Of a stretch of 64,000 bases of DNA, positions 7,217 to 14,881 are shown piece by piece. Both the position numbers and the translations under genes were made by a program. Within the stretch, counting starts at the first letter, position 1, and the number at the start of each line of letters is the position of its first letter. Source of the DNA: Chloroflexota bacterium (GTDB lineage: Bacteria > Chloroflexota > Anaerolineae > Aggregatilineales > Phototrophicaceae); the NCBI GenBank assembly GCA_020161935.1, contig JAIUNI010000009.1, positions 1-64,000 of the forward strand, read 5' to 3'. The notes under the pieces are model-generated. The model was not told where the DNA came from. It saw nothing but the letters and a program-made list of their open reading frames with translations, and did no database searches.

Positions 7217-8692
7217 GTGCCTACTGTGAACCAAAAATCCGCCTTTGCGTCTTTCAACCTTTGCGTCTTTGCGTTTTGTTTTTTCCTTGTGGCCTGTGAC
7301 AGCGCCGCCGGTACGCAGCAGGCGTTCCAAGCAACCCTGCCCGCCACCCAAGCGGCGAACGCGCCGATCTATACCGCTACACCGACGCTGACTCCTTCTT
7401 TGACACTGACACCGACCCTCACGCCGACCGTCACCTTAACGCCGACGCTGACGTTGACACCGACCCTCACACCGACCTCAACCCTCATGCCAACGCTAAC
7501 CCCATCGCCCACACTCACGCCGTCCCCTGTGCCGACTCAGCCGTTGTTTACGCTGACACCCGCTGCCAACGCGGGCGCGGCGGCCTTTGTGAATGCCCCA
7601 GCCGTGTTCCAACTGGCGCAGGGCTGGAGCTGCGAGGACTTCCCCTGCGAGGATGACCTCGACGGCTGGATGCAGCGTATCCGCGTGCCGAACGGTTACA
7701 CATTGGAGCATGTCGGCAAGCTGCCCGGTCAACCGATGCAGATCACCTACGGGCCGGACGGCGCGTTGTACGCCACCGTGCTCGAAAACGGTTCCCGCGA
7801 TGGCGCGGTTTACCGGATGGCGGCGGACGGCAGCAGTGAACGCTACAGCGGCACGCTGGTCTCGCCCATCGGCTTGGCCTTCCAACCGGGGACGAGTGTG
7901 CTGTACGTCTCGGCGCGTGTCGAAGTCAACGCGGGCGGCGGGTTGTACCGCATCCCCGAAGGCGGTGGCGAACCGGAGCCGGTCATCACCGACTTGCCCT
8001 GCTGCTTTTCGCTGGTCGATAACCAACCCAACGGCTTAACCTTCGGGCCGGATGGCTACCTGTACTTGGGCGTGGGTTCGCTCACCGACCATGCCGAGTC
8101 GCTGACCCCGCGCACGCAGCCATCTGCCGAGGTGCTGCCCGATGAGGCCGCCATCCTGCGGATACAACCGCACACCGCGACCGTCGAGGTGTACGCCAGC
8201 GGCATCCGTAACCCGTACGATCTGGCTTTCAACGCGGCGGGGCAGTTGTATGCCACCGACAACGGCCTGATCGCTGGCCCCGGCGACCGTATCCTCGCGG
8301 TCGATGAGGGTGGCAACTACGGTTGGCCGTACTGGCGCACGCGCGGCTGTGCCGACTGCCCGCTGCCCCCGCCGCGCACCACCATCGCGCCGGATTGGCT
8401 GCCGCTGCCGGATTACAGCCTGCCGCGCGGCATCGCTGCCTACACCGGCGAGCAGTTCCCCGCTAACCTGTTCAACAACCTGTTCGTGGCGCTGTGGAAC
8501 GGCACGGCGGAAGCCCAGCGCATCGTGCGGATCGACCCCAATGACCCGCGCTTCGGGCAGGAGGGTTACGCGCCGGAACCGTTCGTCACCGGCCTCATCC
8601 GTCCGGTCGATGTCACCGTCGCGCCCGATGGTTCGCTGGTGATCGCCGACTTCATCTACGGGCATATCTGGCGCGTGCGCTATACCGGCTAG
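7217..8692 (+). CDS. Secreted lipoprotein, sorbosone/glucose-dehydrogenase-like beta-propeller
   Basis: 491 residues, GTG start. The N-terminus has a lipoprotein-type signal (FCFFLVACDSAAG, lipid-modified Cys about residue 27). A Pro/Thr tract with TLTPT repeats (about 50-115) follows, then a beta-propeller (about 145-490). Propeller features match the soluble PQQ glucose/sorbosone dehydrogenase family: PMQITYGPDGALYATV, NGLTFGPDGYLYLGVGS, SGIRNPYDLAFNAAGQLYATDNG, NYGWPYW, RPVDVTVAPDGSLVIADF. The role would be sugar oxidation at the outer face of the membrane, but PQQ ligands cannot be confirmed by eye, so it may be a non-catalytic propeller. The DNA encoding the signal peptide (7235-7285) is a CTTTGCGTCTTT-type tandem repeat like the intergenic repeats elsewhere in the window. 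Confidence 0.8.
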   Translation: MPTVNQKSAFASFNLCVFAFCFFLVACDSAAGTQQAFQATLPATQAANAPIYTATPTLTPSLTLTPTLTPTVTLTPTLTLTPTLTPTSTLMPTLTPSPTLTPSPVPTQPLFTLTPAANAGAAAFVNAPAVFQLAQGWSCEDFPCEDDLDGWMQRIRVPNGYTLEHVGKLPGQPMQITYGPDGALYATVLENGSRDGAVYRMAADGSSERYSGTLVSPIGLAFQPGTSVLYVSARVEVNAGGGLYRIPEGGGEPEPVITDLPCCFSLVDNQPNGLTFGPDGYLYLGVGSLTDHAESLTPRTQPSAEVLPDEAAILRIQPHTATVEVYASGIRNPYDLAFNAAGQLYATDNGLIAGPGDRILAVDEGGNYGWPYWRTRGCADCPLPPPRTTIAPDWLPLPDYSLPRGIAAYTGEQFPANLFNNLFVALWNGTAEAQRIVRIDPNDPRFGQEGYAPEPFVTGLIRPVDVTVAPDGSLVIADFIYGHIWRVRYTG

Positions 8693-8820
8693 TGGTGTAT
8701 TCCTTTATTTTCGCCAATTGCAAACTTCCTGTAGGATAAGGGTATCGGAATGTTGCGGATTATCTTACGTCGTTATCCAGCCATTCCACTTTTTACCCTT
8801 ATTCAGGAGGATGGTTCTCG

Positions 8821-9537
8821 ATGGTTAAGCGTTTCACGATTTTGACGGTTCTTGCGTTGATGATGTCTTTTGCAGCAGTCACAGTTTACGCCCAAGACAC
8901 CATTGAATATGGTGAAATCGTCACAGGTGAAATTACTGACGATGAAACCGAAATTAGTTACACCCTCGCCGTCGAGGAAGGCGATATTGTGGTGCTGGAC
9001 ATGCGCCGGACGAAGGACAGTGAGCTGTATTCCACCGCCGTCATTGTTCAAGATCCCGATGGCGATGAGGTCTTGAACACCACCGAAGACACCAGCGCCA
9101 GCAACACGGTCGCCGGTTTTGTTGCCGACGAGTCGGGTGACTTCACCGTCATCGCCACCCGCAATCAATATTCGGAAACCACCGGCGAGTTCGAACTCCG
9201 CCCGACCAGCGCCCGCCTCTTGGAATCGGGTGACGATGTGAAGGGCTTAGTTGATAACGAGAGCGCCGATGTGTACTACGCGCTGCCCTATGACACCGAT
9301 GTCAGCGTGTCGTACATCCAGACCAGCGGCGACTACTACCTGTACTTCCGCATTTACTCGATTGATAACCAGAACAGCGCCAGCCTGTATGCCTCATCGA
9401 CTGCGATTGACGGCATCACATGGACGGTGACGTTCACCACCGAGGCGGATTATCTGACGCTGGTATCGGTCGGTGCGGATGAGTACGACTTCCAGTACGA
9501 GGATATTAGCAGCAAGTTCACCCTGACGGTCGAATAA
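8821..9537 (+). CDS. Small secreted protein with PPC-like beta domains
   Basis: A 238-residue exported protein. Residues 1-25 form a Sec signal peptide (LTVLALMMSFAAVTVYA, cleaved before QDTIEYG). The mature part begins with IEYGEIVTGEITDDETEISYTLAVEEGDIVVLDMRR, the pattern of bacterial pre-peptidase C-terminal (PPC) beta-sandwich domains: uniform Gly-x-Ile turns and a YTLxVEEGDxV strand. A second similar half starts around GDDVKGLVDNESADVYYALPYDTDVSVSY. The protein is acidic and has no cysteines or catalytic motif. A strong GGAGG lies upstream of the ATG. It is probably a cell-surface binding or structural protein of unknown target. Confidence 0.75.
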   Translation: MVKRFTILTVLALMMSFAAVTVYAQDTIEYGEIVTGEITDDETEISYTLAVEEGDIVVLDMRRTKDSELYSTAVIVQDPDGDEVLNTTEDTSASNTVAGFVADESGDFTVIATRNQYSETTGEFELRPTSARLLESGDDVKGLVDNESADVYYALPYDTDVSVSYIQTSGDYYLYFRIYSIDNQNSASLYASSTAIDGITWTVTFTTEADYLTLVSVGADEYDFQYEDISSKFTLTVE

Positions 9538-9572
9538 GTTTACGTGTGTAGGGGCGTACGGCTGTGCGCCCT

Positions 9573-10157
9573 TCACCGTATGTCTCCATTCTCACCCTCG
9601 CGCCGCATCATCTCCAACACGCGCCCCGTCGCGTAGCCAAAGAGCGCTGCTCCTGCCAATAACCCCAACGGCAGCCCTCTAATGATCGGAATAATCGTCA
9701 GCAAACCGCACACCGCCCCGCCGAGGATATTCACGCCCAGCCACAACACCGCCCGTGAGCTGATGCCTTGCAGCGCTGCCCACTGACCCAAGCCGACGGC
9801 ACCGCCCAATACCGCACCGGCCAGCAGCGCTGCGACCCCGTTGGTGAACAGGAACAACATCCCGCCCAACACCGCCGCCGGTATCAAGCCGGTGGCCGCA
9901 CCCGCAAAGGTGAGAGTAATCCAACGGCGCGAGGGTTGACCATCCGCGTTTAACGCCAGCAGCGGCGACCCGCGCAGCGCCCACCACTGCGCCGCCCCCA
10001 GCACCAACCCCGCGATGATGCCCGTTCCGGCGAAGCACACCGGATTCAACACCCCCGCGTACAGGCCGACTGTCCAACCCACCACGTTCGCCAGCACCCA
10101 CCGCAGCAGGAACCGCTGCCGCAGCTCGTAAAGAAAGGTTTCGATGAAAATGGGCAT
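9573..10157 (-). CDS. Multi-pass membrane protein of unknown function
   Basis: 194 residues, strongly hydrophobic, about five to six helices rich in Gly/Ala (FAGTGIIAGLVLGAAQWWALRG, LLAGAVLGGAVGLGQWAAL, LGVNILGGAVCGLLTIIP). The repeated G-x-x-x-G-A-x-Q-W-x-A-L element suggests an internal duplication of a helix pair. Similar Gly-rich membrane proteins with a QW motif are common in Chloroflexota and Cyanobacteria without assigned function. It is convergent with the small secreted protein gene and preceded by repeats. Confidence 0.7.
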   Translation of the reverse strand: MPIFIETFLYELRQRFLLRWVLANVVGWTVGLYAGVLNPVCFAGTGIIAGLVLGAAQWWALRGSPLLALNADGQPSRRWITLTFAGAATGLIPAAVLGGMLFLFTNGVAALLAGAVLGGAVGLGQWAALQGISSRAVLWLGVNILGGAVCGLLTIIPIIRGLPLGLLAGAALFGYATGRVLEMMRREGENGDIR

Positions 10158-10460
10158 ACCGTCAGCGACCTATTCGGTGAATAAATAAGCGCACATGGTA
10201 GGTGATCTTCTCGTGCCTGTCGATGCTTTCCCCGAACAAAGCCAATTAGAGAAGGTTTTGAAATATCGGACAGCCTGTCTGCTGTCCCTACGCATAAAAA
10301 TCTTGGCGTTCTTGGCGACTTGGCGATTAAAATATCTTTTCTCTGTGTTCTCTGTGTCTCTGTGGTGAAATGTCTTTGCATTTCACTTGAATCTTGAAAC
10401 TTCTATCTTCCAACTTGAATCTTGAAACTTCCAACTTCCAACTTTATACTATATCCCATC
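10158..10460. repeat. Repeat-rich gap with palindrome and GGCGACTTGGCG-type repeats
   Basis: No gene is seen. It contains the palindrome GGACAGCCTGTCTGCTGTCC (10268-10287, also at 14371-14390), a CTTGGCGTTCTTGGCGACTT repeat near 10303-10330 that recurs in several gaps, and tandem copies of CTTGAATCTTGAAACTTC followed by CCAACTTCCAACTT (about 10386-10443). Confidence 0.65.
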
Positions 10461-10622
10461 ATGACGTATTCAATTGCGGCTCGCACGACTCAACAACAAA
10501 TCTTCACCGGTGTTGGTAACAACGCGGGAAGATGGTGCTTGCCTACTTAAAAGTAACTGCACAAATCAACTTCGTGAAACCAACCCGGTGTTCCGCCAAC
10601 AAGGAACACCGGGTTTTTATTT
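10461..10622 (+). promoter_or_regulatory. Candidate transcription attenuator upstream of LysE-type exporter
   Basis: A perfect 13-bp terminator stem (AACCCGGTGTTCC 10582-10594 / GGAACACCGGGTT 10603-10615) followed by a T-rich tail lies 34 nt before the exporter ATG. Upstream, CACCGGTGTTGG (10505-10516) can pair with CCAACCCGGTG (10580-10590) through one bulge, which would block the 5' arm of the terminator. A 29-codon ORF (10461-10550, ending in TAA) overlaps the upstream arm. The architecture fits attenuation or an uncharacterised riboswitch; no known riboswitch class is recognised. Confidence 0.5.
10582..10622 (+). terminator. Rho-independent terminator hairpin in leader
   Basis: A 13-bp perfect GC-rich stem, 8-nt loop (GCCAACAA), and a TTTTATTTTTAT-type tail. 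It stands in the leader of the downstream gene, not after a gene on this strand, so conditional use is likely. Confidence 0.75.
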
Positions 10623-10655
10623 TTATAGAGGTGTTGACCTCAAGGAGATTGGATC

Positions 10656-11306
10656 ATGTTGGCTATGCTTGCTGCCGCGTTTATGATTGGTGTCGCTGTC
10701 GCTATCCCGCCGGGTGCGGTCATTATCGCGGGCAGTCAACGTGCCATCAGCCGCGGCTTCTGGGATGCGTTCGACTTTTACTTGGGCGTGGTGGCGGCGG
10801 ATGCGCTGTACGCCTTGCTCGTTTACTTTGGTCTATCAACCCTGTTCAGGGATAGCATCGCCTTCAAGCTGGTGTTGTGGGTGCTGGGCGGCGCATGGCT
10901 GATCTGGCTCGGCATCGGCGCGATACGCACGCGCGTCGAGTTCAGCAAGATTAACGAAGTACCCCCGCCGAGTACACGGCTGCGCGTGATCCGTGACGGC
11001 CTGCTCATCACGCTCTTTAACCCGCTGACCATTGTCAGTTGGATTGCGCTGGCAGGGAACTTCTTTGAAACCCTCTGGCGACCAGAATGGCCTGCGAAAG
11101 AGAGTGTCGGTTTGTTGGCGATCATCGCCATGCTCGTCGGTACGCAGTCGTGGGCGCTGGGCGTGGCAGGGGTACTGAGCGCCATCCGCCGGATGATTAG
11201 CCCGCGCGTGTTATACGCGGTATCGGTCATCAGCGGCGTGTTCCTCATCGTCTATGGCCTGAGTGCCTTATGGTCGGCGGTCATGTTGCTGACTGCACCG
11301 GTGTAA
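10656..11306 (+). CDS. LysE/RhtB-family amino-acid exporter
   Basis: A 216-residue, six-helix membrane protein. The N-terminus MIGVAVAIPPGAVIIAGSQRAISRGFWDAF is the LysE-family signature: helix 1, a Pro-Pro-Gly turn, then the basic loop. GVVAADALYALLVYFG (helix 2) and GLLITLFNPLTIVSWIALAG (the conserved NP-containing helix 4) follow. Members export basic or neutral amino acids such as Lys, Thr or homoserine; the substrate is unknown. AAGGAG lies at ideal spacing before the ATG. It is preceded by the candidate attenuator, which fits control by an intracellular amino acid or related signal. Confidence 0.85.
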   Translation: MLAMLAAAFMIGVAVAIPPGAVIIAGSQRAISRGFWDAFDFYLGVVAADALYALLVYFGLSTLFRDSIAFKLVLWVLGGAWLIWLGIGAIRTRVEFSKINEVPPPSTRLRVIRDGLLITLFNPLTIVSWIALAGNFFETLWRPEWPAKESVGLLAIIAMLVGTQSWALGVAGVLSAIRRMISPRVLYAVSVISGVFLIVYGLSALWSAVMLLTAPV

Positions 11307-11724
11307 ATGGCGATAAAATTATAGGCCTATATTAAGGGGGTTTTATATTGTCGGTTGCTTTGAGCGCCATCTTTTGTTAAAACTATAAGAGCCTATCTGA
11401 AAATTATTCTAGTCACGCACGGCATCTGCGTAGTGTGCCGTCCCTACAAAAATCCGAAATTCAAAGGCTCTATTCTGAATTTTTGATGTAGGGACGCGAT
11501 AGATCGCGTCCATTATGACCCAATACAGAATATTCAGACAGGTTCTAAAAGGCGCGTCTCAGTTGTCATTTTTCTGTATAAATCTACTTCGACTCTCATA
11601 ATCGATTAAACTGTTCGGGAATTATTCACGGAAATTTACGATAAAGGCATTTATTTTCGTATCGTAAGACGTTATGATTGTTAATGTTAGGCTAGGGCTT
11701 CTATCCAGTGCAACGGGGGTTGTG
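11307..11724. repeat. Gap with an inverted-repeat-bounded miniature element (11388-11546)
   Basis: AGAGCCTATCTGAAAATT (from 11388) and the complement of 11526-11546 (AGAACCTGTCTGAATATTCT) form imperfect terminal inverted repeats. Between them are two small palindromes: GGCATCTGCGTAGTGTGCCG followed by TCCCTACA (11431-11457), and TAGGGACGCGATAGATCGCG (from 11489). A further internal copy of the end motif, AGGCTCTATTCTGAATTTTT, starts near 11465. No gene is visible. Confidence 0.55.
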
Positions 11725-12621
11725 ATGGAATCTGAGAAAGCAACGAACGAACGCGAATCAAAGCATATCCTGCGTCAGATCCAAGATCACTTGGGTGAGG
11801 TGCATATGAAATTGGGAGCGCTCCGAGAATCCGTCGGCATGGTTGATGTGTTCCACCATCCCAATTCGAACATCGGTACGCTGAATTACATCACCCCGCG
11901 CAAAAACACCGCTTGGGTATCCAGCACCTACTTGCAACAAGGGCTGACTGATCTGGCACAGAAGGAACGGCTGCCGCGCGTCGAGTATATCGAGGGATTG
12001 TTCCCGCCCGCCTTCGCCCGTACCCTGCGCGAACTGGGGCTGGAACTCGAACGCGAAACGCTCATCATGGTTTACAAACCGGGTGGCATCACTGGCCGCC
12101 CCACTCCGCCGCTGGTCGAGCGCCCCCTGCCGGATGGCATCACCGTCCAGCCCGTGAGCGATCAGGAAAGCATCGGTCACTGGTGGTATGTTTGGCGCAA
12201 CGGTCATTACGATGTCATCTCGCTCGGTGTCGAGCCGCTGTTCGTCGGCAAGGACATGGAAGCCATCTGGACAGGCAAGCAGTTGGATTACGTCATGTAT
12301 CGCGGCGGCTTTCCGGTCGGCGTGGCGCGTGTCAGCCTCCACAAAGAAACCGCCCATATTTCGGCGTTGGCGCTCCTCAAAGAACTGCGCTCACCAGCCA
12401 TGATCCAAATCCTGCAAACCGCCGCCATCAAAGGCGCGTTGGAACACGGTGCGACCCTCGTGTTTGCCCCCGGTACAGAGGAAAACGAACGTCGTGCGGC
12501 CCGTAAACTCGGTTTTATGGACTTCGGCAGTATAGTATGTTATGCTGCCCCAAACGAAATCCCTAGAGGGACGCATGTCGAAAACGTGGAATTCTCTATA
12601 CTTGCGTTCGGAGAACACTGA
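11725..12621 (+). CDS. GNAT-fold acetyltransferase-like protein
   Basis: About 298 residues from the ATG at 11725, which has a GGGGGT purine run just upstream; an earlier in-frame ATG at 11674 lacks one. The C-terminal third resembles a GNAT acyl-CoA-binding half: AHISALALLKELRSPAMIQILQTAAIKGALEHGATLVFAPGTEENERRAARKLGF has the strand, helix and final ARKLGF pattern where acetyltransferases hold CoA. The N-terminal part contains another alpha/beta region (TAWVSSTYLQQGLTDLAQKERLPRVEYIEGLFPP), so it may be a tandem GNAT with one degenerate half. The substrate is unknown. Its 3' end overlaps the next gene by 47 nt, so it is translationally linked to it. Confidence 0.6.
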   Translation: MESEKATNERESKHILRQIQDHLGEVHMKLGALRESVGMVDVFHHPNSNIGTLNYITPRKNTAWVSSTYLQQGLTDLAQKERLPRVEYIEGLFPPAFARTLRELGLELERETLIMVYKPGGITGRPTPPLVERPLPDGITVQPVSDQESIGHWWYVWRNGHYDVISLGVEPLFVGKDMEAIWTGKQLDYVMYRGGFPVGVARVSLHKETAHISALALLKELRSPAMIQILQTAAIKGALEHGATLVFAPGTEENERRAARKLGFMDFGSIVCYAAPNEIPRGTHVENVEFSILAFGEH

Positions 12622-13387
12622 TCGGGTCATTGATACGCTGCGGCGTTCGTTAACCGACCTCGGCTATACACTTTACAACCCGTTTGGACTCATTCCCGGC
12701 AAAGCCTATGCCCGTTCGGTGCGGCTGTTTGTCGCGCCCACCCGTGACGGCTGGGTGAAAATCATCGGTGCGCCGGATGAGGCACAGTTTCCCCCCCTCT
12801 CGGCAGACACTTCCCTTCTATACACGGCGCTTGATGGCACACGGGCCGATATTCGCGCCTATGTGAACGGTTCGTCGGTGGATTTAATCCCCGCGCTGAC
12901 CCCCTTTTTACGTCCTAGCCGAACCGCCGACGATTTGCAGCGAGCGCTCGAAGCCACCTCCAACTTCATTCAAGATGACTCGCCTTCCGCCGGCCTGCCG
13001 TTTGACGCGCTGCCGGATAACGTCAAGGTGATGGCAGGCAACGTCAACACCGGGCAAGCCCAGAAAATGTTCGCCCGTTTAAGCGGCGACCTGATGAAAA
13101 AAGTCGCGGGTGGCGATCAGGCTGATGCTGCCCGCGCCCTCGTCAGCGGCGGGGATGCGCCCGACTGGAACAGCAGCGGCGGAGCGCGTATTCAAGCGCT
13201 GATGACTGTGCTGACCGTGCCGCCCGATTGGCGCGAACCGGACTTCGACCAACTGCGCGACTCGTACCAGCTCCATGAACGCCGCCGCCGTAACCCGAAT
13301 GCCCGTGTCTACCCCGGCGACGACGCGGTGATGAACGCCGTGCCGGATGCGCTGATCTATACGCCGATCTATGGAGGGGCAAACTGA
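12575..13387 (+). CDS. Conserved hypothetical protein
   Basis: About 270 residues from the ATG at 12575 with AGAGGG upstream; an earlier ATG at 12542 is possible. The N-terminal half looks alpha/beta (WNSLYLRSENTDRVIDTLRRSLTDLGYTLY, then VRLFVAPTRDGWVKIIGAP), a shape seen in immunity-like or SUKH/Imm-like proteins, but I cannot assign it. The C-terminal half contains RLSGDLMKKVAGGDQADAARALV and a charged ERRRRNP stretch. It overlaps the gene before by 47 nt and the methyltransferase after by 1 nt (TGATG), so the three form one transcription unit. Function unknown. Confidence 0.65.
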   Translation: MSKTWNSLYLRSENTDRVIDTLRRSLTDLGYTLYNPFGLIPGKAYARSVRLFVAPTRDGWVKIIGAPDEAQFPPLSADTSLLYTALDGTRADIRAYVNGSSVDLIPALTPFLRPSRTADDLQRALEATSNFIQDDSPSAGLPFDALPDNVKVMAGNVNTGQAQKMFARLSGDLMKKVAGGDQADAARALVSGGDAPDWNSSGGARIQALMTVLTVPPDWREPDFDQLRDSYQLHERRRRNPNARVYPGDDAVMNAVPDALIYTPIYGGAN

Positions 13388-13950
13388 TGTCCGGTGCTGA
13401 CCGTTTACGTTGGGATGAAGTCTACCGCGACATGGAATCGGCGGATTACCCGCCGCCTGACCCGATGCTTTTTGATTACACCCCGCCCGTAACCGACGAA
13501 GCCGAACACCGCGCCCTCGATCTGGCTTGTGGCATGGGGCAGAACGGTCTCTGGCTCGCCTCGCAGGGGTATGTGGTCGATCTTCTCGACGTGAGCCGTG
13601 TGGCGCTGCTCCGCGCACAGGCCGAGGCGACCAAACGTGGCCTGCGGGACATCAACCTGTATCCGGTTGATCTCGATCTCCACGAGCTGCCGCAAAATTT
13701 TTACGAGGTCGTCTCGGTCTTTCGTTACCTGAAGCGCGACCTGTTCCCATCGCTGCGGCAGACCATCCGCCCCGGTGGGCGCATCCTCTACGAAACCTTC
13801 AACCGCCAGTACCTCCAGCTCGTTCCCGCGTTTAACCCCGTTTACCTGCTAGAAATCGGCGAACTGCTCGGTTACTTTGCCGACTGGCGCATCCTCACCT
13901 ATGCCGAAGATTCGCACCTCTCACGCATCGTCGCCGTCAAGCCAGAATAA
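13387..13950 (+). CDS. Class I SAM-dependent methyltransferase (TehB-like)
   Basis: A 187-residue Rossmann-fold methyltransferase. Motif I is RALDLACGMGQNGLWLASQGYVVDLLDVS (about 42-70), with the glycine-rich SAM loop and the acidic end of strand 2. Motif II/III regions follow in INLYPVDLDLHELPQNFYEVVSVFRYLKRDLFPSLRQTIRPGGRILYETF. The size and the FRYLKR...IRPGG block match TehB/UbiE-type small-molecule methyltransferases. The start codon overlaps the stop of the previous gene (TGATG), so they are translationally coupled. Substrate unknown. Confidence 0.8.
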   Translation: MSGADRLRWDEVYRDMESADYPPPDPMLFDYTPPVTDEAEHRALDLACGMGQNGLWLASQGYVVDLLDVSRVALLRAQAEATKRGLRDINLYPVDLDLHELPQNFYEVVSVFRYLKRDLFPSLRQTIRPGGRILYETFNRQYLQLVPAFNPVYLLEIGELLGYFADWRILTYAEDSHLSRIVAVKPE

Positions 13951-13976
13951 CGCCCAAAAAAGGGACACTACGGTTT

Positions 13977-14085
13977 GAAAATTCGGTGATGGCCTGCTAG
14001 AGAGTTGGTAAGCGAGAAAATTATCAGCGAGTTCTTGCTCAAAATAATAACTACCAACTCTTTAGAGGTGCATCACCGAAAATTC
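13977..14085. repeat. 109-bp imperfect inverted repeat
   Basis: The arms 13977-14010 and 14052-14085 match over 34 nt at about 27 positions (shared cores TTCGGTGATG and AGAGTTGGTA). The 41-nt centre is AT-rich. This is either a folded-back miniature element or a very long hairpin; it lies directly upstream of the consensus promoter. Confidence 0.65.
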
Positions 14086-14098
14086 TAACCGTACGCGC

Positions 14099-14126
14099 TT
14101 GACATATTGAACCTTTGTTCTATAAT
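14099..14126 (+). promoter_or_regulatory. Consensus sigma70-type promoter facing repeats
   Basis: TTGACA (14099-14104) and TATAAT (14121-14126) are both exact and separated by 16 nt. Transcription would start near 14133 and run into MITE-like copy C; no gene follows on this strand. A transcript here would be non-coding. Confidence 0.55.
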
Positions 14127-14144
14127 AAACTTGTGACTTTGTAT

Positions 14145-14357
14145 GGTAGCACCACGCTAAACGGTGGATACTCATTTTATGGCAACCTCCTATGTATGGT
14201 GAGCCATAAAAGTCTTTAAAGCCCCTCCCTGTTACTCTATCAGCGGAGTGAGCCTGCGAACGTGCTGATGTGGGAGGGCTGACGGTGGAGTGAGCCTGCG
14301 AACGTACCGTCGTGGGGTGGGGTCGATTGAATCCTTCACCGTTTAATGTACTCCTAC
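14145..14357. repeat. MITE-like element, copy C, expanded interior
   Basis: It starts with GGTAGCACCACGCTAAACGG and ends with the inverted CACCGTTTAATGTACTCCTAC (14337-14357). Its interior has the CATAAAAGTCTTTAAAG and CCCCTCCCTGTTACT boxes of copies A and B, plus two tandem GGAGTGAGCCTGCGAACGT units (about 14245 and 14287). The same kind of unit occurs in reverse at 56283-56335 and 56458-56510. Confidence 0.65.
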
Positions 14358-14881
14358 TGTTGAAAATCGCGGACAGCCTGTCTGCTGTCCCTACAAAGGC
14401 GCGTTCTTGGTTTGCGTAGAGACGCGAGACAGCGCACATCCGTGTCACTGCGTCTCTGCGGTTAAACGCCTTTGTATTTCGCTTTTAACTTTCCACTTTA
14501 AACTTTCAACTACTTTGCAGCAAAACCAGCCGAGCATCCCGCCGAATCGTCACAAAAGTTGCCAAAACGGTGTTGTAACAATTGCAATAACTGCAATATT
14601 TATAACATTTGGAGGGTTAAAACTTCGGAAACTGCGGAAATTGAGATTCCGAATTTGCAGAATTTGACGAATTTTCCGAATCAAACAACACCACCAAGAC
14701 CCTTGGCGTTCTCTCTATTGCTTGGCTTCTTGGCGATTTGCCTTTGCATTTGACGAATGACTGTCGACTAAAGACTAAAGACTATTGACTACCAAATGGC
14801 GCTCTGTCGCCGCCGCCGCCGCCAATTCCGCCACCAAAAACTTGGCGTTCTCTGTATTGCTTGGCTTCTTGGCGATTTGTA

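Larger units (their letters stand above)
13951..14881. repeat. Gene-free repeat cluster
   Basis: No coding region is supported. In order it holds a long imperfect inverted repeat (13977-14085), a consensus promoter (14099-14126), MITE-like copy C (14145-14357), the palindrome GGACAGCCTGTCTGCTGTCC (14371-14390), a block at 14567-14683 that matches 55283-55385 in reverse orientation, two CTTGGCGTTCTCTNTATTGC repeats (about 14701 and 14841), an ACTAAAGACTAAAGACTATT run (about 14766), and a short CCG repeat (about 14808-14822). Confidence 0.7.

Noticed and set aside
10505..10530. T-box riboswitch (GGTGTTGGTAACAACGCGG resembles the T-box sequence)
   Set aside because: The UGGNACC bulge is imperfect and there is no room upstream for a specifier stem I; a generic antiterminator explains it better.
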